64,000 nt of DNA. It comes from Streptomyces sp. MA5143a. GTDB taxonomy: Bacteria; Actinomycetota; Actinomycetes; Streptomycetales; Streptomycetaceae. This document shows positions 20,168 to 29,177 of this stretch, piece by piece. The stretch lies in the NCBI RefSeq assembly GCF_900290235.1, contig NZ_OLMK01000009.1, forward strand, positions 124,001 to 188,000. The letters run 5' to 3'. The position numbers and the translations under genes are program-made. The notes below the pieces were generated by a model. That model had not been told where the DNA came from, did not search any database, and saw nothing but the letters and a program-made list of their open reading frames with translations. Every line of letters starts with the position of its first letter. The first letter of the stretch is position 1.

Positions 20168-20959
20168 TCACTCCTCCGGTTCCCAGGCGCGGAGCAGGTC
20201 GAGGAGCCCGGCGTCCCCGTCTATCCGCACGGCGTCCGCCGCGACGCGGTCGTACAGGAAGAGGACCAGCTCGCCGGCCGTACCCCGGACGGAGACGCCG
20301 GCCGCTTCCGGGCCCTCGTCGACGGCGGTGACGGGCAGGCGGTCGGAGCGTGCGCCGTCCCCGTCGACCGTGAGGCGCCAGGAGGAACCCTCCGTGGCGT
20401 GGAAGTCGAAGGTCGCGGGCTTGTGCGGCCAGGGGGCCGTCGTCGCGCAGCAGGTGGAGAGGAACTCGTCGACGCCGTCGAGCGCCACCGTGTCCGGCAG
20501 CGGTCGCGGAGCCCCCAGGGTGACCTGGACGTCGTAGGTGTGGACGGCGGTCTCCTGGACCCGGTGCCGGGCGACGCCACCGGAGGTGCGCGGCGACTGC
20601 GACGCACTCCACCACGTCCAGCAACCGGCGTCCGGGCCGGCCTCTCGCAGCGCGCCCAGCAGCAGCTCGGTCGACGCGGCCAACCAGGCCGACAGGGCCT
20701 CGGGTTCGCGCGGCGCGGCCAGGGCGGCGCGCTCGACGACGGCCTCGGCCGCCGGAGCGTCAGCGGGTCCCGCGGCGACGAGGGCGGCCCAGAAGCGGTC
20801 GCCTCCGCCCAGGTGCTGCGCCAGGTCGAACAGCGTCCACTCGGGACAGGTCGGCACCCGCGCGTCGAGGTCGGACGCGGCGGCGACCGCGCCCCGGAAC
20901 GCGATCGACCGTTCGTCGATCAGCCGCAGCAGGTCGGAGAACTCAAGTGTCATGGCCAC
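20168..20959 (-). CDS. DinB/mycothiol-dependent maleylpyruvate isomerase-like protein
   Basis: A 263-residue protein of the maleylpyruvate isomerase/TIGR03083 type. The N-terminal four-helix region has VPTCPEWTLFDLAQHLGGGDRFW, with the family's Cys-Pro-x-Trp and first metal His, then ARHRVQETAVHTYDVQ, which supplies the later acidic and His ligands. The C-terminal domain resembles the SCP2-like half of MDMPI proteins. Such enzymes use mycothiol with a bound divalent metal; many paralogues have unknown substrates. GTG 20959 or ATG 20953 could be the start. It is convergent with the preceding small gene. Confidence 0.75.
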   Translation of the reverse strand: MAMTLEFSDLLRLIDERSIAFRGAVAAASDLDARVPTCPEWTLFDLAQHLGGGDRFWAALVAAGPADAPAAEAVVERAALAAPREPEALSAWLAASTELLLGALREAGPDAGCWTWWSASQSPRTSGGVARHRVQETAVHTYDVQVTLGAPRPLPDTVALDGVDEFLSTCCATTAPWPHKPATFDFHATEGSSWRLTVDGDGARSDRLPVTAVDEGPEAAGVSVRGTAGELVLFLYDRVAADAVRIDGDAGLLDLLRAWEPEE

Positions 20960-21052
20960 ATCGGGTATCTACCACCGAACCCCGGCGCCCGGACAACGAT
21001 TTTCGGCGGCGGCCGCAGGGCCGTTCCTTCCAGGGGTGCGAGGCTGTGGCCC

Positions 21053-21075
21053 ATGCGGCTCCGCCGCGTGGGCGC
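21053..21075. repeat. dispersed intergenic repeat, copy 1
   Basis: A 23-base stretch containing GCGGCTCCGCCGC, which can fold as a 5-bp stem. An identical 23-base copy lies at 32912-32934. Both are intergenic and lie at the 3' side of a gene. Confidence 0.75.
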
Positions 21076-21088
21076 ACGCGCCCGGCCC

Positions 21089-21886
21089 TCAACTCCCCGT
21101 GTTGGCGAGCGCCTCCGACAACTCCACCGCCACCTGGCGCAGCACCGGCACGATCCGTTCCGTCGCCGCCTCGGTGACCCGCCCCGCCGGACCGGAGATG
21201 GAGATCGCGGCGGCGGTGGGGGAGTCGGGGACGGAGACGGCGAGACAGCGGACGCCGATCTCCTGCTCGTTGTCGTCGACGGCGTACCCCAGGTCGCGCA
21301 CCTCGGCGAGCGCGGCGAGGAAACCGTCGGGGGTCGTGATCGTCTTCTCCGTCGCGGCGGGCATCCCCGTACGGGACAGCAGGGCCCGGACCTCGTCGGC
21401 GGGAAGGTCGGCGAGCAGGGCCTTGCCGACACCCGTGGAGTGGGGCAGCACGCGGCGGCCGACCTCCGTGAACATCCGCATGGAGTGCTTGGACGGCACC
21501 TGCGCCACGTACACGATCTCGTCGCCGTCGAGCAGGGCCATGTTCGCCGTCTCGCCCGTCTCCTCGACCAGTCGCGCCAGATAGGGGCGGGCCCAGGTGC
21601 CGAGCAGCCGGGACGCCGACTCGCCGAGGCGGATCAGGCGCGGGCCGAGGGCGTAGCGCCGGTTGGGCTGCTGGCGCACATAGCCGCACACCACCAGGGT
21701 GCGCATCAGCCGGTGGATCGTGGGCAGCGGCAGCCCGCTGCTCGCGGACAGCTCGCTGAGGCCGACCTCGCCGCCGGCGTCCGCCATCCGCTCCAGCAGG
21801 TCGAAGGCGCGCTCGAGGGACTGGACGCCGCCGCTCGACGAGGACGACCTGGTGGAGTCGGTGGTGCTGGCGCTGGACGTCGGCAC
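21089..21886 (-). CDS. allR: IclR-family regulator of ureide/glyoxylate genes
   Basis: A 265-residue IclR regulator. A Ser-rich leader (about 20 residues) precedes the winged helix (SLERAFDLLERMADAGGEVGLSELSASSGLPLPTIHRLMRTL), followed by the C-terminal effector domain (MRMFTEVGRRVLPHSTGVGKALLA, EQEIGVRCLAVSVP, AAAISISGP). GTG 21886 has AAAGGAC upstream. It is divergent from allantoinase, and in Streptomyces and E. coli AllR-type members of this family repress allantoin genes with glyoxylate or ureide effectors. Three inverted repeats lie in the 276-bp intergenic region. The symbol rests on context; the protein could answer to another effector. Confidence 0.82.
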   Translation of the reverse strand: MPTSSASTTDSTRSSSSSGGVQSLERAFDLLERMADAGGEVGLSELSASSGLPLPTIHRLMRTLVVCGYVRQQPNRRYALGPRLIRLGESASRLLGTWARPYLARLVEETGETANMALLDGDEIVYVAQVPSKHSMRMFTEVGRRVLPHSTGVGKALLADLPADEVRALLSRTGMPAATEKTITTPDGFLAALAEVRDLGYAVDDNEQEIGVRCLAVSVPDSPTAAAISISGPAGRVTEAATERIVPVLRQVAVELSEALANTGS

Positions 21887-21976
21887 GGCGCGGGTCCTTT
21901 CACGAAGGCGGGCGAAGTCGCAGCCTACCGGGCAGTTCGTTGACTGCTCGCTTGCGCGTCACTATGTTCTGCCTGA

Positions 21977-21992
21977 CGGAATTCTTATTCCG
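21977..21992. promoter_or_regulatory. inverted repeat in allR-allB intergenic region
   Basis: CGGAAT-tctt-ATTCCG is a perfect six-base inverted repeat about 90 bases from the allR start. Its GGAA/TTCC ends match those in the other candidate sites, so autoregulation of allR is a reasonable inference. Confidence 0.45.
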
Positions 21993-22078
21993 AGTTGTGA
22001 AAATGTCCAGAGCGGCGGGGTGTGGAGCAGAGTGGGGGAGGGGGCCCTTGACGGGGCCCGACCTGGAGTGAAGACTCC

Positions 22079-22095
22079 TTCAACGGAACGTTGAA
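22079..22095. promoter_or_regulatory. perfect inverted repeat upstream of allB
   Basis: TTCAACG-gaa-CGTTGAA, seven-base perfect arms with three bases between, 68 bp before the allB GTG. It abuts the TTCC...GGAA site at 22096, and the two may form one composite operator. Confidence 0.55.
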
Positions 22096-22110
22096 TTCCG
22101 TTACGTGGAA
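22096..22110. promoter_or_regulatory. candidate AllR operator upstream of allB
   Basis: TTCCGTTACGTGGAA shares TTCC, a five-base gap and GTGGAA with the site upstream of aceB. It lies 53 bp before the allB start, where a repressor would block transcription. Confidence 0.5.
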
Positions 22111-22162
22111 GTAAATCCCGCGGACGCGGAAGAGAAACGACGGCAGGACGAGAGGGGTCCGG

Positions 22163-23500
22163 GTGTCCGACGCTGAACTGGTGCTGCGCTCGACGCGGGT
22201 CATCACGCCCGAGGGAGCGCGCCCCGCCTCGGTCGCGGTCGCGGACGGCCGCATCACGGCCGTCCTCCCGTACGACGCCGACCTGCCCCCCGGCGCCCGT
22301 CTGGAGGATCTCGGCGACGACGTCCTGCTGCCGGGCCTGGTCGACACCCATGTGCACGTCAACGATCCGGGCCGTACCCACTGGGAGGGCTTCTGGACCG
22401 CGACACGGGCCGCGGCCGCCGGCGGCATCACCACCCTCGTCGACATGCCCCTCAACTCCCTGCCGCCGACCACGACCGTCGACCACCTCCGTACGAAGCG
22501 GGAGGTCGCCGCCGACAAGGCGCACATCGACGTCGGCTTCTGGGGCGGCGCGCTGCCCGACAACGTCAAGGACCTGCGCCCGCTGCACGACGCCGGCGTC
22601 TTCGGCTTCAAGGCGTTCCTGTCCCCGTCCGGTGTCGACGAGTTCCCGCACCTCGACCAGGAGCGGCTCGCCCGCTCCCTGGCCGAGATCGCGGGCTTCG
22701 GCGGACTGCTCATCGTGCACGCCGAGGACCCGCACCACCTCGACACCGCCCCCCAGCGTGGCGGCCCCCGGTACGCCGACTTCCTCGCCTCCCGCCCGCG
22801 CGACGCCGAGGACAGCGCCATCGCGGCCCTCATCGACCAGGCCCGACGGTTCGACGCCCGCGTCCACGTCCTGCATCTGTCCTCCAGCGACGCGCTGCCG
22901 CTGATCGCCGCCGCCAAGGCCGACGGCGTACGGATCACCGTGGAGACGTGCCCCCACTACCTCACCCTGACCGCCGAGGAGGTCCCGGACGGGGCGAGCG
23001 AGTTCAAGTGCTGCCCGCCGATCCGTGAGTCCGCCAACCAGGACCTGCTGTGGCGGGCGCTCGCCGACGGCACGATCGACTGCGTGGTCACCGACCACTC
23101 CCCGTCCACGGCCGATCTGAAGACCGACGACTTCGCCACCGCCTGGGGCGGTATCTCGGGCCTCCAGCTGAGCCTCGCCGCGGTCTGGACGGCGGCCCGC
23201 GAACGCGGCCACACCCTGGAGGACGTGGTCCGCTGGATGTCGACCCGCACGGCCGGCCTCGTCGGCCTCGACCACAAGGGCGCCATCGAGGCGGGCCGCG
23301 ACGCCGACTTCGCCGTGCTCGCCCCGGACGAGACGTTCACCGTCGACCCGGCGGCCCTCCAGCACCGCAACCGGGTGACGGCGTACGCGGGCCGGACGCT
23401 GTACGGCGTCGTCAGATCCACCTGGCTGCGCGGCGAACGCATCGTCGCCGACGGCGAGTTCACCGCGCCGAGGGGACGGCTCCTCACCCGCACCCCCTGA
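22163..23500 (+). CDS. allB: allantoinase
   Basis: A 445-residue cyclic amidohydrolase that opens allantoin to allantoate. Metal-site motifs are in order: [13 protein letters not shown] (first two His), [15 protein letters not shown] (the Lys that is carboxylated), LIVHAED, HVLHLSS, TCPHYL, and CVVTDHSPS (last Asp). Length and order match AllB rather than dihydroorotase or hydantoinase; the neighbouring allantoicase supports this. The GTG start has GAGAGGGG upstream. It is the first gene of a rightward unit with allantoicase, 51 bp apart, under probable control of the divergent IclR regulator. Confidence 0.95.
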   Translation: MSDAELVLRSTRVITPEGARPASVAVADGRITAVLPYDADLPPGARLEDLGDDVLLPGLVDTHVHVNDPGRTHWEGFWTATRAAAAGGITTLVDMPLNSLPPTTTVDHLRTKREVAADKAHIDVGFWGGALPDNVKDLRPLHDAGVFGFKAFLSPSGVDEFPHLDQERLARSLAEIAGFGGLLIVHAEDPHHLDTAPQRGGPRYADFLASRPRDAEDSAIAALIDQARRFDARVHVLHLSSSDALPLIAAAKADGVRITVETCPHYLTLTAEEVPDGASEFKCCPPIRESANQDLLWRALADGTIDCVVTDHSPSTADLKTDDFATAWGGISGLQLSLAAVWTAARERGHTLEDVVRWMSTRTAGLVGLDHKGAIEAGRDADFAVLAPDETFTVDPAALQHRNRVTAYAGRTLYGVVRSTWLRGERIVADGEFTAPRGRLLTRTP

Positions 23501-23551
23501 TCCACTCCCGCACCCGCAGCGGCCCACGACCGAGAGGCAGACCTGATCAAC

Positions 23552-24667
23552 GTGACGGCGATCGTGAACTTCACCGGCGACGCGAACCCGTACGGAGGCG
23601 GTGACCCGTACGCGGACTACCGCACCGCCGACCTCCCCTTCACCCACTACGCCGACCTCGCCGACCGCCGGCTCGGTGCCGGTGTCATCGCCGCCAACGA
23701 CGAGTTCTTCGCCCAGCGGGAGAACCTGCTGCTGCCCGAGCGGGCCGAGTTCGACCCGGAGCACTTCGGGCACAAGGGCAAGATCATGGACGGCTGGGAG
23801 ACCCGGCGCCGCCGGGGCGTCTCGGCCGAGCACCCCTGGCCGACCGCCGAGGACCACGACTGGGCGCTGGTCCGCCTGGGCGCGCCCGGCGTCGTCCGGG
23901 GCATCGTCGTCGACACCGCCCACTTCCGCGGCAACTACCCGCAGGCGGTCTCGGTCGAGGCCACCTCGGTGCCGGGCACCCCCTCACCCGAGGACCTCCT
24001 CGCCTCCGACGTGAAGTGGACGACCCTCGTACCGCGCACCCCCGTCGGCGGCCACGCGGCGAACGGCTTCGCCGTCGCCGTCGAACAGCGCTTCACCCAT
24101 CTGCGTGTCAACCAGCACCCCGACGGCGGCATCGCCCGCCTGCGGGTGTACGGCGAGGTCGTCCCGGACCCCGTGTGGCTGGACGCCCTCGGCACCTTCG
24201 ACGTGGTCGCCCTGGAGAACGGCGGCCGGGCGGAGGACGCCTCCAACCTCTTCTACTCACCGGCCACCAACACCATCCAGCCCGGCCGCGCCCGGGTCAT
24301 GCACGAGTGCTGGGAGACCCGTCGCCGCCGTGACCAGGGCAACGACTGGATCCGCTACCGCCTGGCCGCGCAGTCCGAGATCCGGGCCCTGGAGATCGAC
24401 ACGGCCTGCCTGAAGGGCAACGCGGCGGGCTGGGCCAGTGTCTCGGTCCGGGACGGCGAGGACGGCACCTGGACGGAGATCCTCCCGCGCACCCGCCTCC
24501 AGCCCGACACCGACCACCGCTTCGTCCTCCCCGAGCCCGCGGTGGCCACCCACGCCCGCGTCGACATCTACCCGGACGGCGGCATCTCCCGCCTGCGCCT
24601 GCACGGCTCACTGACGGACGAGGGCAGGACGGGACTGGCGGCACGCTTCCGGGAACTGGGCGCCTGA
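23552..24667 (+). CDS. alc: allantoicase
   Basis: A 371-residue allantoicase that splits allantoate to ureidoglycolate and urea; the ureidoglycolate later yields glyoxylate. It shows the family's two-fold repeat of jelly-roll domains: KIMDGWETRRRR near residue 77 matches MHECWETRRRR near 250, and HLRVNQHPDGGIARLRVYGE matches HARVDIYPDGGISRLRLHGS. GTG 23552 is used; a CTG at 23543 is closer to the GAGAGG ribosome site and cannot be excluded. It follows allB in the same unit. Confidence 0.95.
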   Translation: MTAIVNFTGDANPYGGGDPYADYRTADLPFTHYADLADRRLGAGVIAANDEFFAQRENLLLPERAEFDPEHFGHKGKIMDGWETRRRRGVSAEHPWPTAEDHDWALVRLGAPGVVRGIVVDTAHFRGNYPQAVSVEATSVPGTPSPEDLLASDVKWTTLVPRTPVGGHAANGFAVAVEQRFTHLRVNQHPDGGIARLRVYGEVVPDPVWLDALGTFDVVALENGGRAEDASNLFYSPATNTIQPGRARVMHECWETRRRRDQGNDWIRYRLAAQSEIRALEIDTACLKGNAAGWASVSVRDGEDGTWTEILPRTRLQPDTDHRFVLPEPAVATHARVDIYPDGGISRLRLHGSLTDEGRTGLAARFRELGA

Positions 24668-24760
24668 CCACACCCGTCCTGGCCGCACCGATGAGTTGCG
24701 GGCGCCCGCGGGGTCTGAGGTGATGACAACAGATCCCGCACCAGGAAGCAGGCGATCGCC

Positions 24761-25387
24761 ATGGGCAAGCTCGTCTCGACCGTCTTCGTCACCCTCGACG
24801 GCGTCTACCAGGCCCCCGGTGGCCCCGAGGAGGACACCCGCGGCGGCTTCGAGCACGGCGGCTGGAGCTTTCCGTACGCCGACGACGACTTCGGGAAGTT
24901 CGTCGAGGAGAGTTTCGGCAGGGTCGGCGCGTTCCTCCTCGGCCGCCGCACGTACGACATCTTCGCCTCGTACTGGCCGAAGATGACCGACCCGGCCGAC
25001 CCCGTCGCCGGCAAGCTGAACACGCTGCCGAAGTACGTCGCCTCCACGACCCTCACGGACCCCGAGTGGTCCGGTACCACGGTCCTCGGCGGCGACCTCG
25101 CCGAAGAGGTCACCGCCCTCAAGGAGCGCACCGACGGCGAACTCCAGGTGCACGGCAGCGGGGCGCTGGTCGGGTCCCTGATCGACCTCGGCCTCCTCGA
25201 CACCCTGCACCTGCTGACCTTCCCGGTGGCGCTCGGCTCCGGCCTCCGGCTGTTCCGGGAGGGAGCCGTGCCGACGGCCTTCCGGCACGCGGGAGGCCGG
25301 ATCACCGGCAAGGGCGTCTCGATCCAGACCTACGAGCGGGAGGGGCGCCCCTCCTACGGCAGTTTCGCCCTGCCCGAGGACGCCTGA
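24761..25387 (+). CDS. RibD-C/dihydrofolate-reductase-like family protein
   Basis: A 208-residue protein of the RibD C-terminal/DHFR-like fold common in actinobacteria. Supporting stretches are MGKLVSTVFVTLDGVYQAPG at the N-terminus, AFLLGRRTYDIFASYWP, YVASTTL, and a nucleotide-binding LQVHGSGALVGSLIDLGLLD near residue 128. The family binds NADPH, but physiological substrates of these stand-alone copies are generally unknown. AGGAAG near 24746 supports the ATG. It begins 93 bp after allantoicase and is followed by a strong hairpin. Confidence 0.8.
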   Translation: MGKLVSTVFVTLDGVYQAPGGPEEDTRGGFEHGGWSFPYADDDFGKFVEESFGRVGAFLLGRRTYDIFASYWPKMTDPADPVAGKLNTLPKYVASTTLTDPEWSGTTVLGGDLAEEVTALKERTDGELQVHGSGALVGSLIDLGLLDTLHLLTFPVALGSGLRLFREGAVPTAFRHAGGRITGKGVSIQTYEREGRPSYGSFALPEDA

Positions 25388-25456
25388 CGGGACGTCGTAT
25401 GTGAAGAAGGGCGTCATCGATCGACCACGACTGCTGATCACCGCGGGGGCACCCCT

Positions 25457-25494
25457 CGGGCCGTCCGTCCTCCCCCCACCGAACGGACGGCCCG
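25457..25494. terminator. bidirectional hairpin terminator
   Basis: CGGGCCGTCCGT (25457-25468) pairs perfectly with ACGGACGGCCCG (25483-25494) over a 14-base loop; a flanking T/A pair extends the stem to 13. It lies between convergent genes ending at 25387 and 25506, so it can serve both. Confidence 0.85.
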
Positions 25495-25505
25495 ACGGGC
25501 CCGAG

Positions 25506-25709
25506 TCATCTGGCCTTCCGGCTGTCGGCCGCCGCGAACAGGGCGAGCCCCAGCACGATCAGCGCGATGCTGACGTACAGCTCGTAGCCGTCCAGGACGG
25601 CCCACCGCTGGGTCACCCCCCACCGCAGCTTGCCCGTGAGTTCGTACACCAGACCGCCCGAGCCCTGTAGCAGGGCGAGGAACCCGATCAACTCCAAGAA
25701 CTGCTTCAT
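25506..25709 (-). CDS. small two-helix membrane protein
   Basis: A 67-residue protein from ATG 25709 with GGGAGGA upstream. Two hydrophobic segments are visible (FLELIGFLALLQGSGGLVY and LYVSIALIVLGLALFAAAD), separated by a charged loop, and the C-terminus is basic. No family was recognised. It is divergent from the sensor kinase gene across about 180 bp, which could mean shared regulation. Confidence 0.65.
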   Translation of the reverse strand: MKQFLELIGFLALLQGSGGLVYELTGKLRWGVTQRWAVLDGYELYVSIALIVLGLALFAAADSRKAR

Positions 25710-25887
25710 GGCAGGGATCCTCCCGCCGCGGCCCCCTCCCGCCCATCGGCCGCGGGGCCCTGTCCGGCCGACCGCGGTAGCGATCCGCAGGGCCCCCGGC
25801 CACCGAAAGTCGACGAGGTCACGACTTTGGTCGCGATCCCCGGCGGAAGGCGCCCACGGGGGCCGACTCTGCGTAGATTTGTCGACC

Positions 25888-27141
25888 GTGAGTGGTGACC
25901 CACCGGTGCCCGAACCACCGGCCTTCCCCGGGCGGCGCTGGCTGTTGCCGTCCGCCGTCCTCGACCCCGCCCAGAACTCCGGCCCCGGGCGCCCGGAGCG
26001 GCGACCCCGGCGCACCGCGCGCGACTGGGTCGTCGACTTCACCTGCTTCCTGCTCGCGGTGGGCATCGGCCTCCTCGCGTTGGACACGGTGCAGAAGGAG
26101 GTCGGCCTCCCCGACGCCTACGCCGCCCTCGACCAGGTGCTCGGCGCGCTCGCCTGCGCCGCGGTCTGGCTGCGCCGACGCCGGCCGACCGGGCTCGCCG
26201 TCGCGATGGTCCCGGTCTGCTTCGTGTCCGCGACCGCGGGCGGCGCCGGCCTCGTCGCCCTCTTCACCCTCACCGTCCACCGGCCCTTCCGGTACGTGGC
26301 CGGGGTGGCCGGTGTCTCCGCGCTGCTGAACCCGGTCTTCTACTTGCTGCGCCCCGACCCCGACGTCAGCTACCCCTGGGCGGTCTTCCTCTCCGTCCTG
26401 CTCACCGGCGCCGTCGTCGGCTGGGGCATGTTCGTGCGCTCCAAGCGACAGCTGATGCTGAGCTTCCGGGACCGCGCCCGGCGGGCCGAGACGGAGGCGG
26501 CCCTGCGGGCCGAGAAGGCGCAGCGCCTGGCCCGCGAGGCCATCGCCCGCGAGATGCACGACGTCCTCGCCCATCGGCTGACCCTGCTCAGCGTGCACGC
26601 GGGAGCCCTGGAGTTCCGGCCCGACGCGCCCCGCGCGGAGATCGTCCGTGCGGCGGGCGTCATCCGGGAGAGCGCCCACGAGGCGCTCCAGGACCTGCGG
26701 GAGATCATCGGTGTGCTGCGCGCGGGCGACTCCGACGACGCCGGACGCCCCCAGCCGACGCTCGCCGCCCTGGACGGCCTCGTCGCCGAGTCCCGTGTGG
26801 CCGGCATGAAGGTCGTCCTCGACAACCACGTCACCGACCCCGCCGCCGTCCCCGCCTCCGTGGGCCGCACCGCGTACCGCATCGTCCAGGAATGCCTCAC
26901 CAACGCCCGCAAGCACGCGCCCGACGCCGAGGTCACCGTCACGGTCTCGGGCGCCCCGGCCGAGGGACTCTCCGTCCGCGTCCGCAATCCCGCCCCACCG
27001 GGGGAGGTCCCGCCCGTGCCCGGCTCCGGACAGGGGCTGATCGGCCTGACCGAGCGGGCCACCCTCGCCGGTGGCCGCCTGGAGCACGGCCCCGAGGCGG
27101 ACGGCGGCTTCGAGGTGCGGGCCCGGCTGCCCTGGGCCTGA
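25888..27141 (+). CDS. sensor histidine kinase (NarL/DesK class)
   Basis: A 417-residue membrane sensor kinase from GTG 25888; longer in-frame starts run into GC-rich noncoding sequence. The N-terminal half has several transmembrane helices (FTCFLLAVGIGLLALDT, LAVAMVPVCFVSATAG, AVFLSVLLTGAVVGWG). A HisKA_3 domain follows with REMHDVLAHRLTLLSVH, phospho-acceptor His224, then a HATPase with RIVQECLTNARKHAP (N box) and GSGQGLIGLTERATLAGG (G box). It should pair with the LuxR-type response regulator at 28387-29058, from which it is separated by an oppositely oriented aldo/keto reductase. The signal is unknown. Confidence 0.9.
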   Translation: MSGDPPVPEPPAFPGRRWLLPSAVLDPAQNSGPGRPERRPRRTARDWVVDFTCFLLAVGIGLLALDTVQKEVGLPDAYAALDQVLGALACAAVWLRRRRPTGLAVAMVPVCFVSATAGGAGLVALFTLTVHRPFRYVAGVAGVSALLNPVFYLLRPDPDVSYPWAVFLSVLLTGAVVGWGMFVRSKRQLMLSFRDRARRAETEAALRAEKAQRLAREAIAREMHDVLAHRLTLLSVHAGALEFRPDAPRAEIVRAAGVIRESAHEALQDLREIIGVLRAGDSDDAGRPQPTLAALDGLVAESRVAGMKVVLDNHVTDPAAVPASVGRTAYRIVQECLTNARKHAPDAEVTVTVSGAPAEGLSVRVRNPAPPGEVPPVPGSGQGLIGLTERATLAGGRLEHGPEADGGFEVRARLPWA

Positions 27142-27218
27142 GAACGAGGTGCGCGCGGGGAACCGCGCGAGAGACCACGAACCACCCGCACCCGCCGAAC
27201 AGACAGCGCACCCCCGAG

Positions 27219-28262
27219 CTATGAGGCGCCCCGGCCCCACCCCCGCGGCACCACCCGTTGGCCCGCCGAGCCGTACACCCACGCCGACGCCTCGTCGATG
27301 AAGTCGCCGGGGAAGCCGAGCCGGAAGCCGGTCGTGTCCTCCAGACGGGCCAGGACCTCCTCCGGCAGGACCAGCCGCGCCCCGCCCAGGTTGTCCGCGA
27401 GCTGTTCGGCCCTGCGGGCGCCCAGGACGGGGTGGACGGCGGGGGAGTGCGCCATGGTCCAGGCGATGGCGACCTGCGCGGGCGTGGCACCGAGCTCGTC
27501 CGCGGCGGACTGCACGGCCTGCGCGACCGCCCGCTCCCGCCGCCCGATGGTCTCCGCGGACAGCCGGGTCGCCGTACCCGGCGCCGGCCCGCCCGCCCGC
27601 GTGTACTTGCCGGACAGGATGCCGTTCTGCAACGGGCTCCACGCCGCGACCGACATCCCGAACGCCTCCGCCATCGGCAGCAGCTCACGCTCGATGTCCC
27701 GGTTGAGCAGGCTGTACGGCACCTGGAGCGCCGACAGCGGGGACCAACCCCGCCACTCCGCGAGGGTGTTGGCCCGGGCCACCACCCACGCCGGGGCGTC
27801 CGAGATCCCGACGTACAGCACCTTCCCGGACCGTACGGCGTCGTCCAGCGCGCGCATCGTCTCCTCGAGAGGGGTGTTCCGGTCCCAGATGTGCACCCAG
27901 TACAGGTCGATGTAGTCGGTCTCCAGACGCCGCAGACTGGTCTCCAGCGACAGGGCCAGGTTCTTGCGGTGGTTGCCCGCCGCGTTGGGGTCGGTGCCGT
28001 CGCGCGAGACGGTGTACTTCGTGGACAGCACGAACCGGTCCCGCTGCCCCTTGAGCAGCTCGCCGACGATGCGCTCGCTCTCCCCGCCCCGGTAGTTGAC
28101 GGCCGTGTCGATCACATTGCCGCCGGCCTCCGCGTACACGTCGAGGATGCGCGCGCACTCCGCCCGGGGCGCCCCCACACCGCCCTGCTCGCCGAACGTC
28201 ATGGCGCCGAGGAACAGCTCGGAGACACGGAGCCCGGTCCGGCCCAGGAGTCGGTAACGCAC
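27219..28262 (-). CDS. aldo/keto reductase
   Basis: A 347-residue aldo/keto reductase of the voltage-gated K-channel beta subunit/YghZ-like branch. The catalytic tetrad is recognisable: Asp and Tyr in VIDTAVNYRGGES, Lys in VLSTKYTV, and His in DLYWVHIWD. NADPH-binding segments near the C-terminus (GATPAQVAIAW, PVLGARRAEQL) are present. Substrate cannot be told. It lies on the opposite strand between a histidine kinase and its likely response regulator, suggesting that it was inserted into, or captured by, the two-component locus. Its start is 124 bp from the response regulator's. Confidence 0.88.
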   Translation of the reverse strand: MRYRLLGRTGLRVSELFLGAMTFGEQGGVGAPRAECARILDVYAEAGGNVIDTAVNYRGGESERIVGELLKGQRDRFVLSTKYTVSRDGTDPNAAGNHRKNLALSLETSLRRLETDYIDLYWVHIWDRNTPLEETMRALDDAVRSGKVLYVGISDAPAWVVARANTLAEWRGWSPLSALQVPYSLLNRDIERELLPMAEAFGMSVAAWSPLQNGILSGKYTRAGGPAPGTATRLSAETIGRRERAVAQAVQSAADELGATPAQVAIAWTMAHSPAVHPVLGARRAEQLADNLGGARLVLPEEVLARLEDTTGFRLGFPGDFIDEASAWVYGSAGQRVVPRGWGRGAS

Positions 28263-28386
28263 CCAAAACCTCCGTCAGTTGAATGCCGTACCGGCCGACA
28301 CTAACGGGTCGCCCCGGCGGAAGACGTCGGTCCGTGACGCGGCGTCATTACGGTAGACCCATGACCGACTTCCGAACGGCGGGCCG

Positions 28387-29058
28387 ATGACCCCCATCCG
28401 ACTGCTCCTCGTCGACGACGACCCCCTCGTCCGCGCCGGACTCTCCTTCATGCTGGGCGGCGCCGACGACATCGAGATCGTGGGCGAGGCCGCCGACGGC
28501 GCCGAGGTGGACGCCCTGGTCGACCGCGTCCGCCCCGACGTCGTCCTCATGGACATCCGGATGCCCACCGTCGACGGCCTCTCGGCCACCGAACGGCTCC
28601 GCCGCCGCGCGGACGCCCCCCAGGTGGTCGTGCTCACCACCTTCCACGCCGACGACCAGGTGCTGAGGGCCCTGCGCGCGGGCGCCGCCGGGTTCGTCCT
28701 GAAGGACACCCCGCCCGCCGAGATCGTCGACGCGGTACGCCGGGTCGCCGCCGGTGATCCCGTGCTGTCTCCCGCCGTCACCCGCCGGCTGATGGAGCAC
28801 GCGGCGGGCGGCGCCCCCGACACCCGCCGTACGACGGCCCGTTCCCGGGTCGCCGCCCTCAACGACCGGGAGCGCGAGGTCGCCGTCGCGGTCGGCCGGG
28901 GTGCCTCCAACGCCGAGATCGCCGCCGAACTCTTCATGAGCGTCGCCACCGTCAAGACCCACGTCTCCCGCATCCTCGCCAAGCTCGACCTCAACAACCG
29001 TGTGCAGATCGCCCTGTTGACGTACGACGCCGGGCTGCTGGAGGAGGGCGGACGCTAG
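28387..29058 (+). CDS. LuxR/NarL-family response regulator
   Basis: A 223-residue response regulator. The receiver domain has LLLVDDDPLVRAGL, the phospho-acceptor Asp56 in VVLMDIRMP, VVLTTF and GFVLKDTPP. The C-terminal LuxR helix-turn-helix is LNDREREVAVAVGRGASNAEIAAELFMSVATVKTHVSRIL. It is the likely partner of the HisKA_3 kinase at 25888-27141. A nine-codon reading frame from ATG 28361 ends by overlapping this ATG (ATGA), so a tiny leader peptide coupled to the gene is possible. Confidence 0.92.
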   Translation: MTPIRLLLVDDDPLVRAGLSFMLGGADDIEIVGEAADGAEVDALVDRVRPDVVLMDIRMPTVDGLSATERLRRRADAPQVVVLTTFHADDQVLRALRAGAAGFVLKDTPPAEIVDAVRRVAAGDPVLSPAVTRRLMEHAAGGAPDTRRTTARSRVAALNDREREVAVAVGRGASNAEIAAELFMSVATVKTHVSRILAKLDLNNRVQIALLTYDAGLLEEGGR

Positions 29059-29177
29059 CGCCCGCCGCCAGGGCGGGGAGCCCCGGCCGGGGGCGGTCGC
29101 CCGGTGGGCGGGGAATCCGGTGCCTGGTGCGGGCACTCGCGCGGGGGCCCGTGCGTTGTGCGGGTGAGGGGGGATTC

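Noticed and set aside
21962-23923. 653-codon minus-strand frame over allantoinase
   Set aside because: Antisense to a canonical allantoinase and the front of allantoicase; no family match.
25819-27642. 607-codon minus-strand frame across the histidine kinase and part of the aldo/keto reductase
   Set aside because: It spans two real genes in other frames and has no domain of its own.
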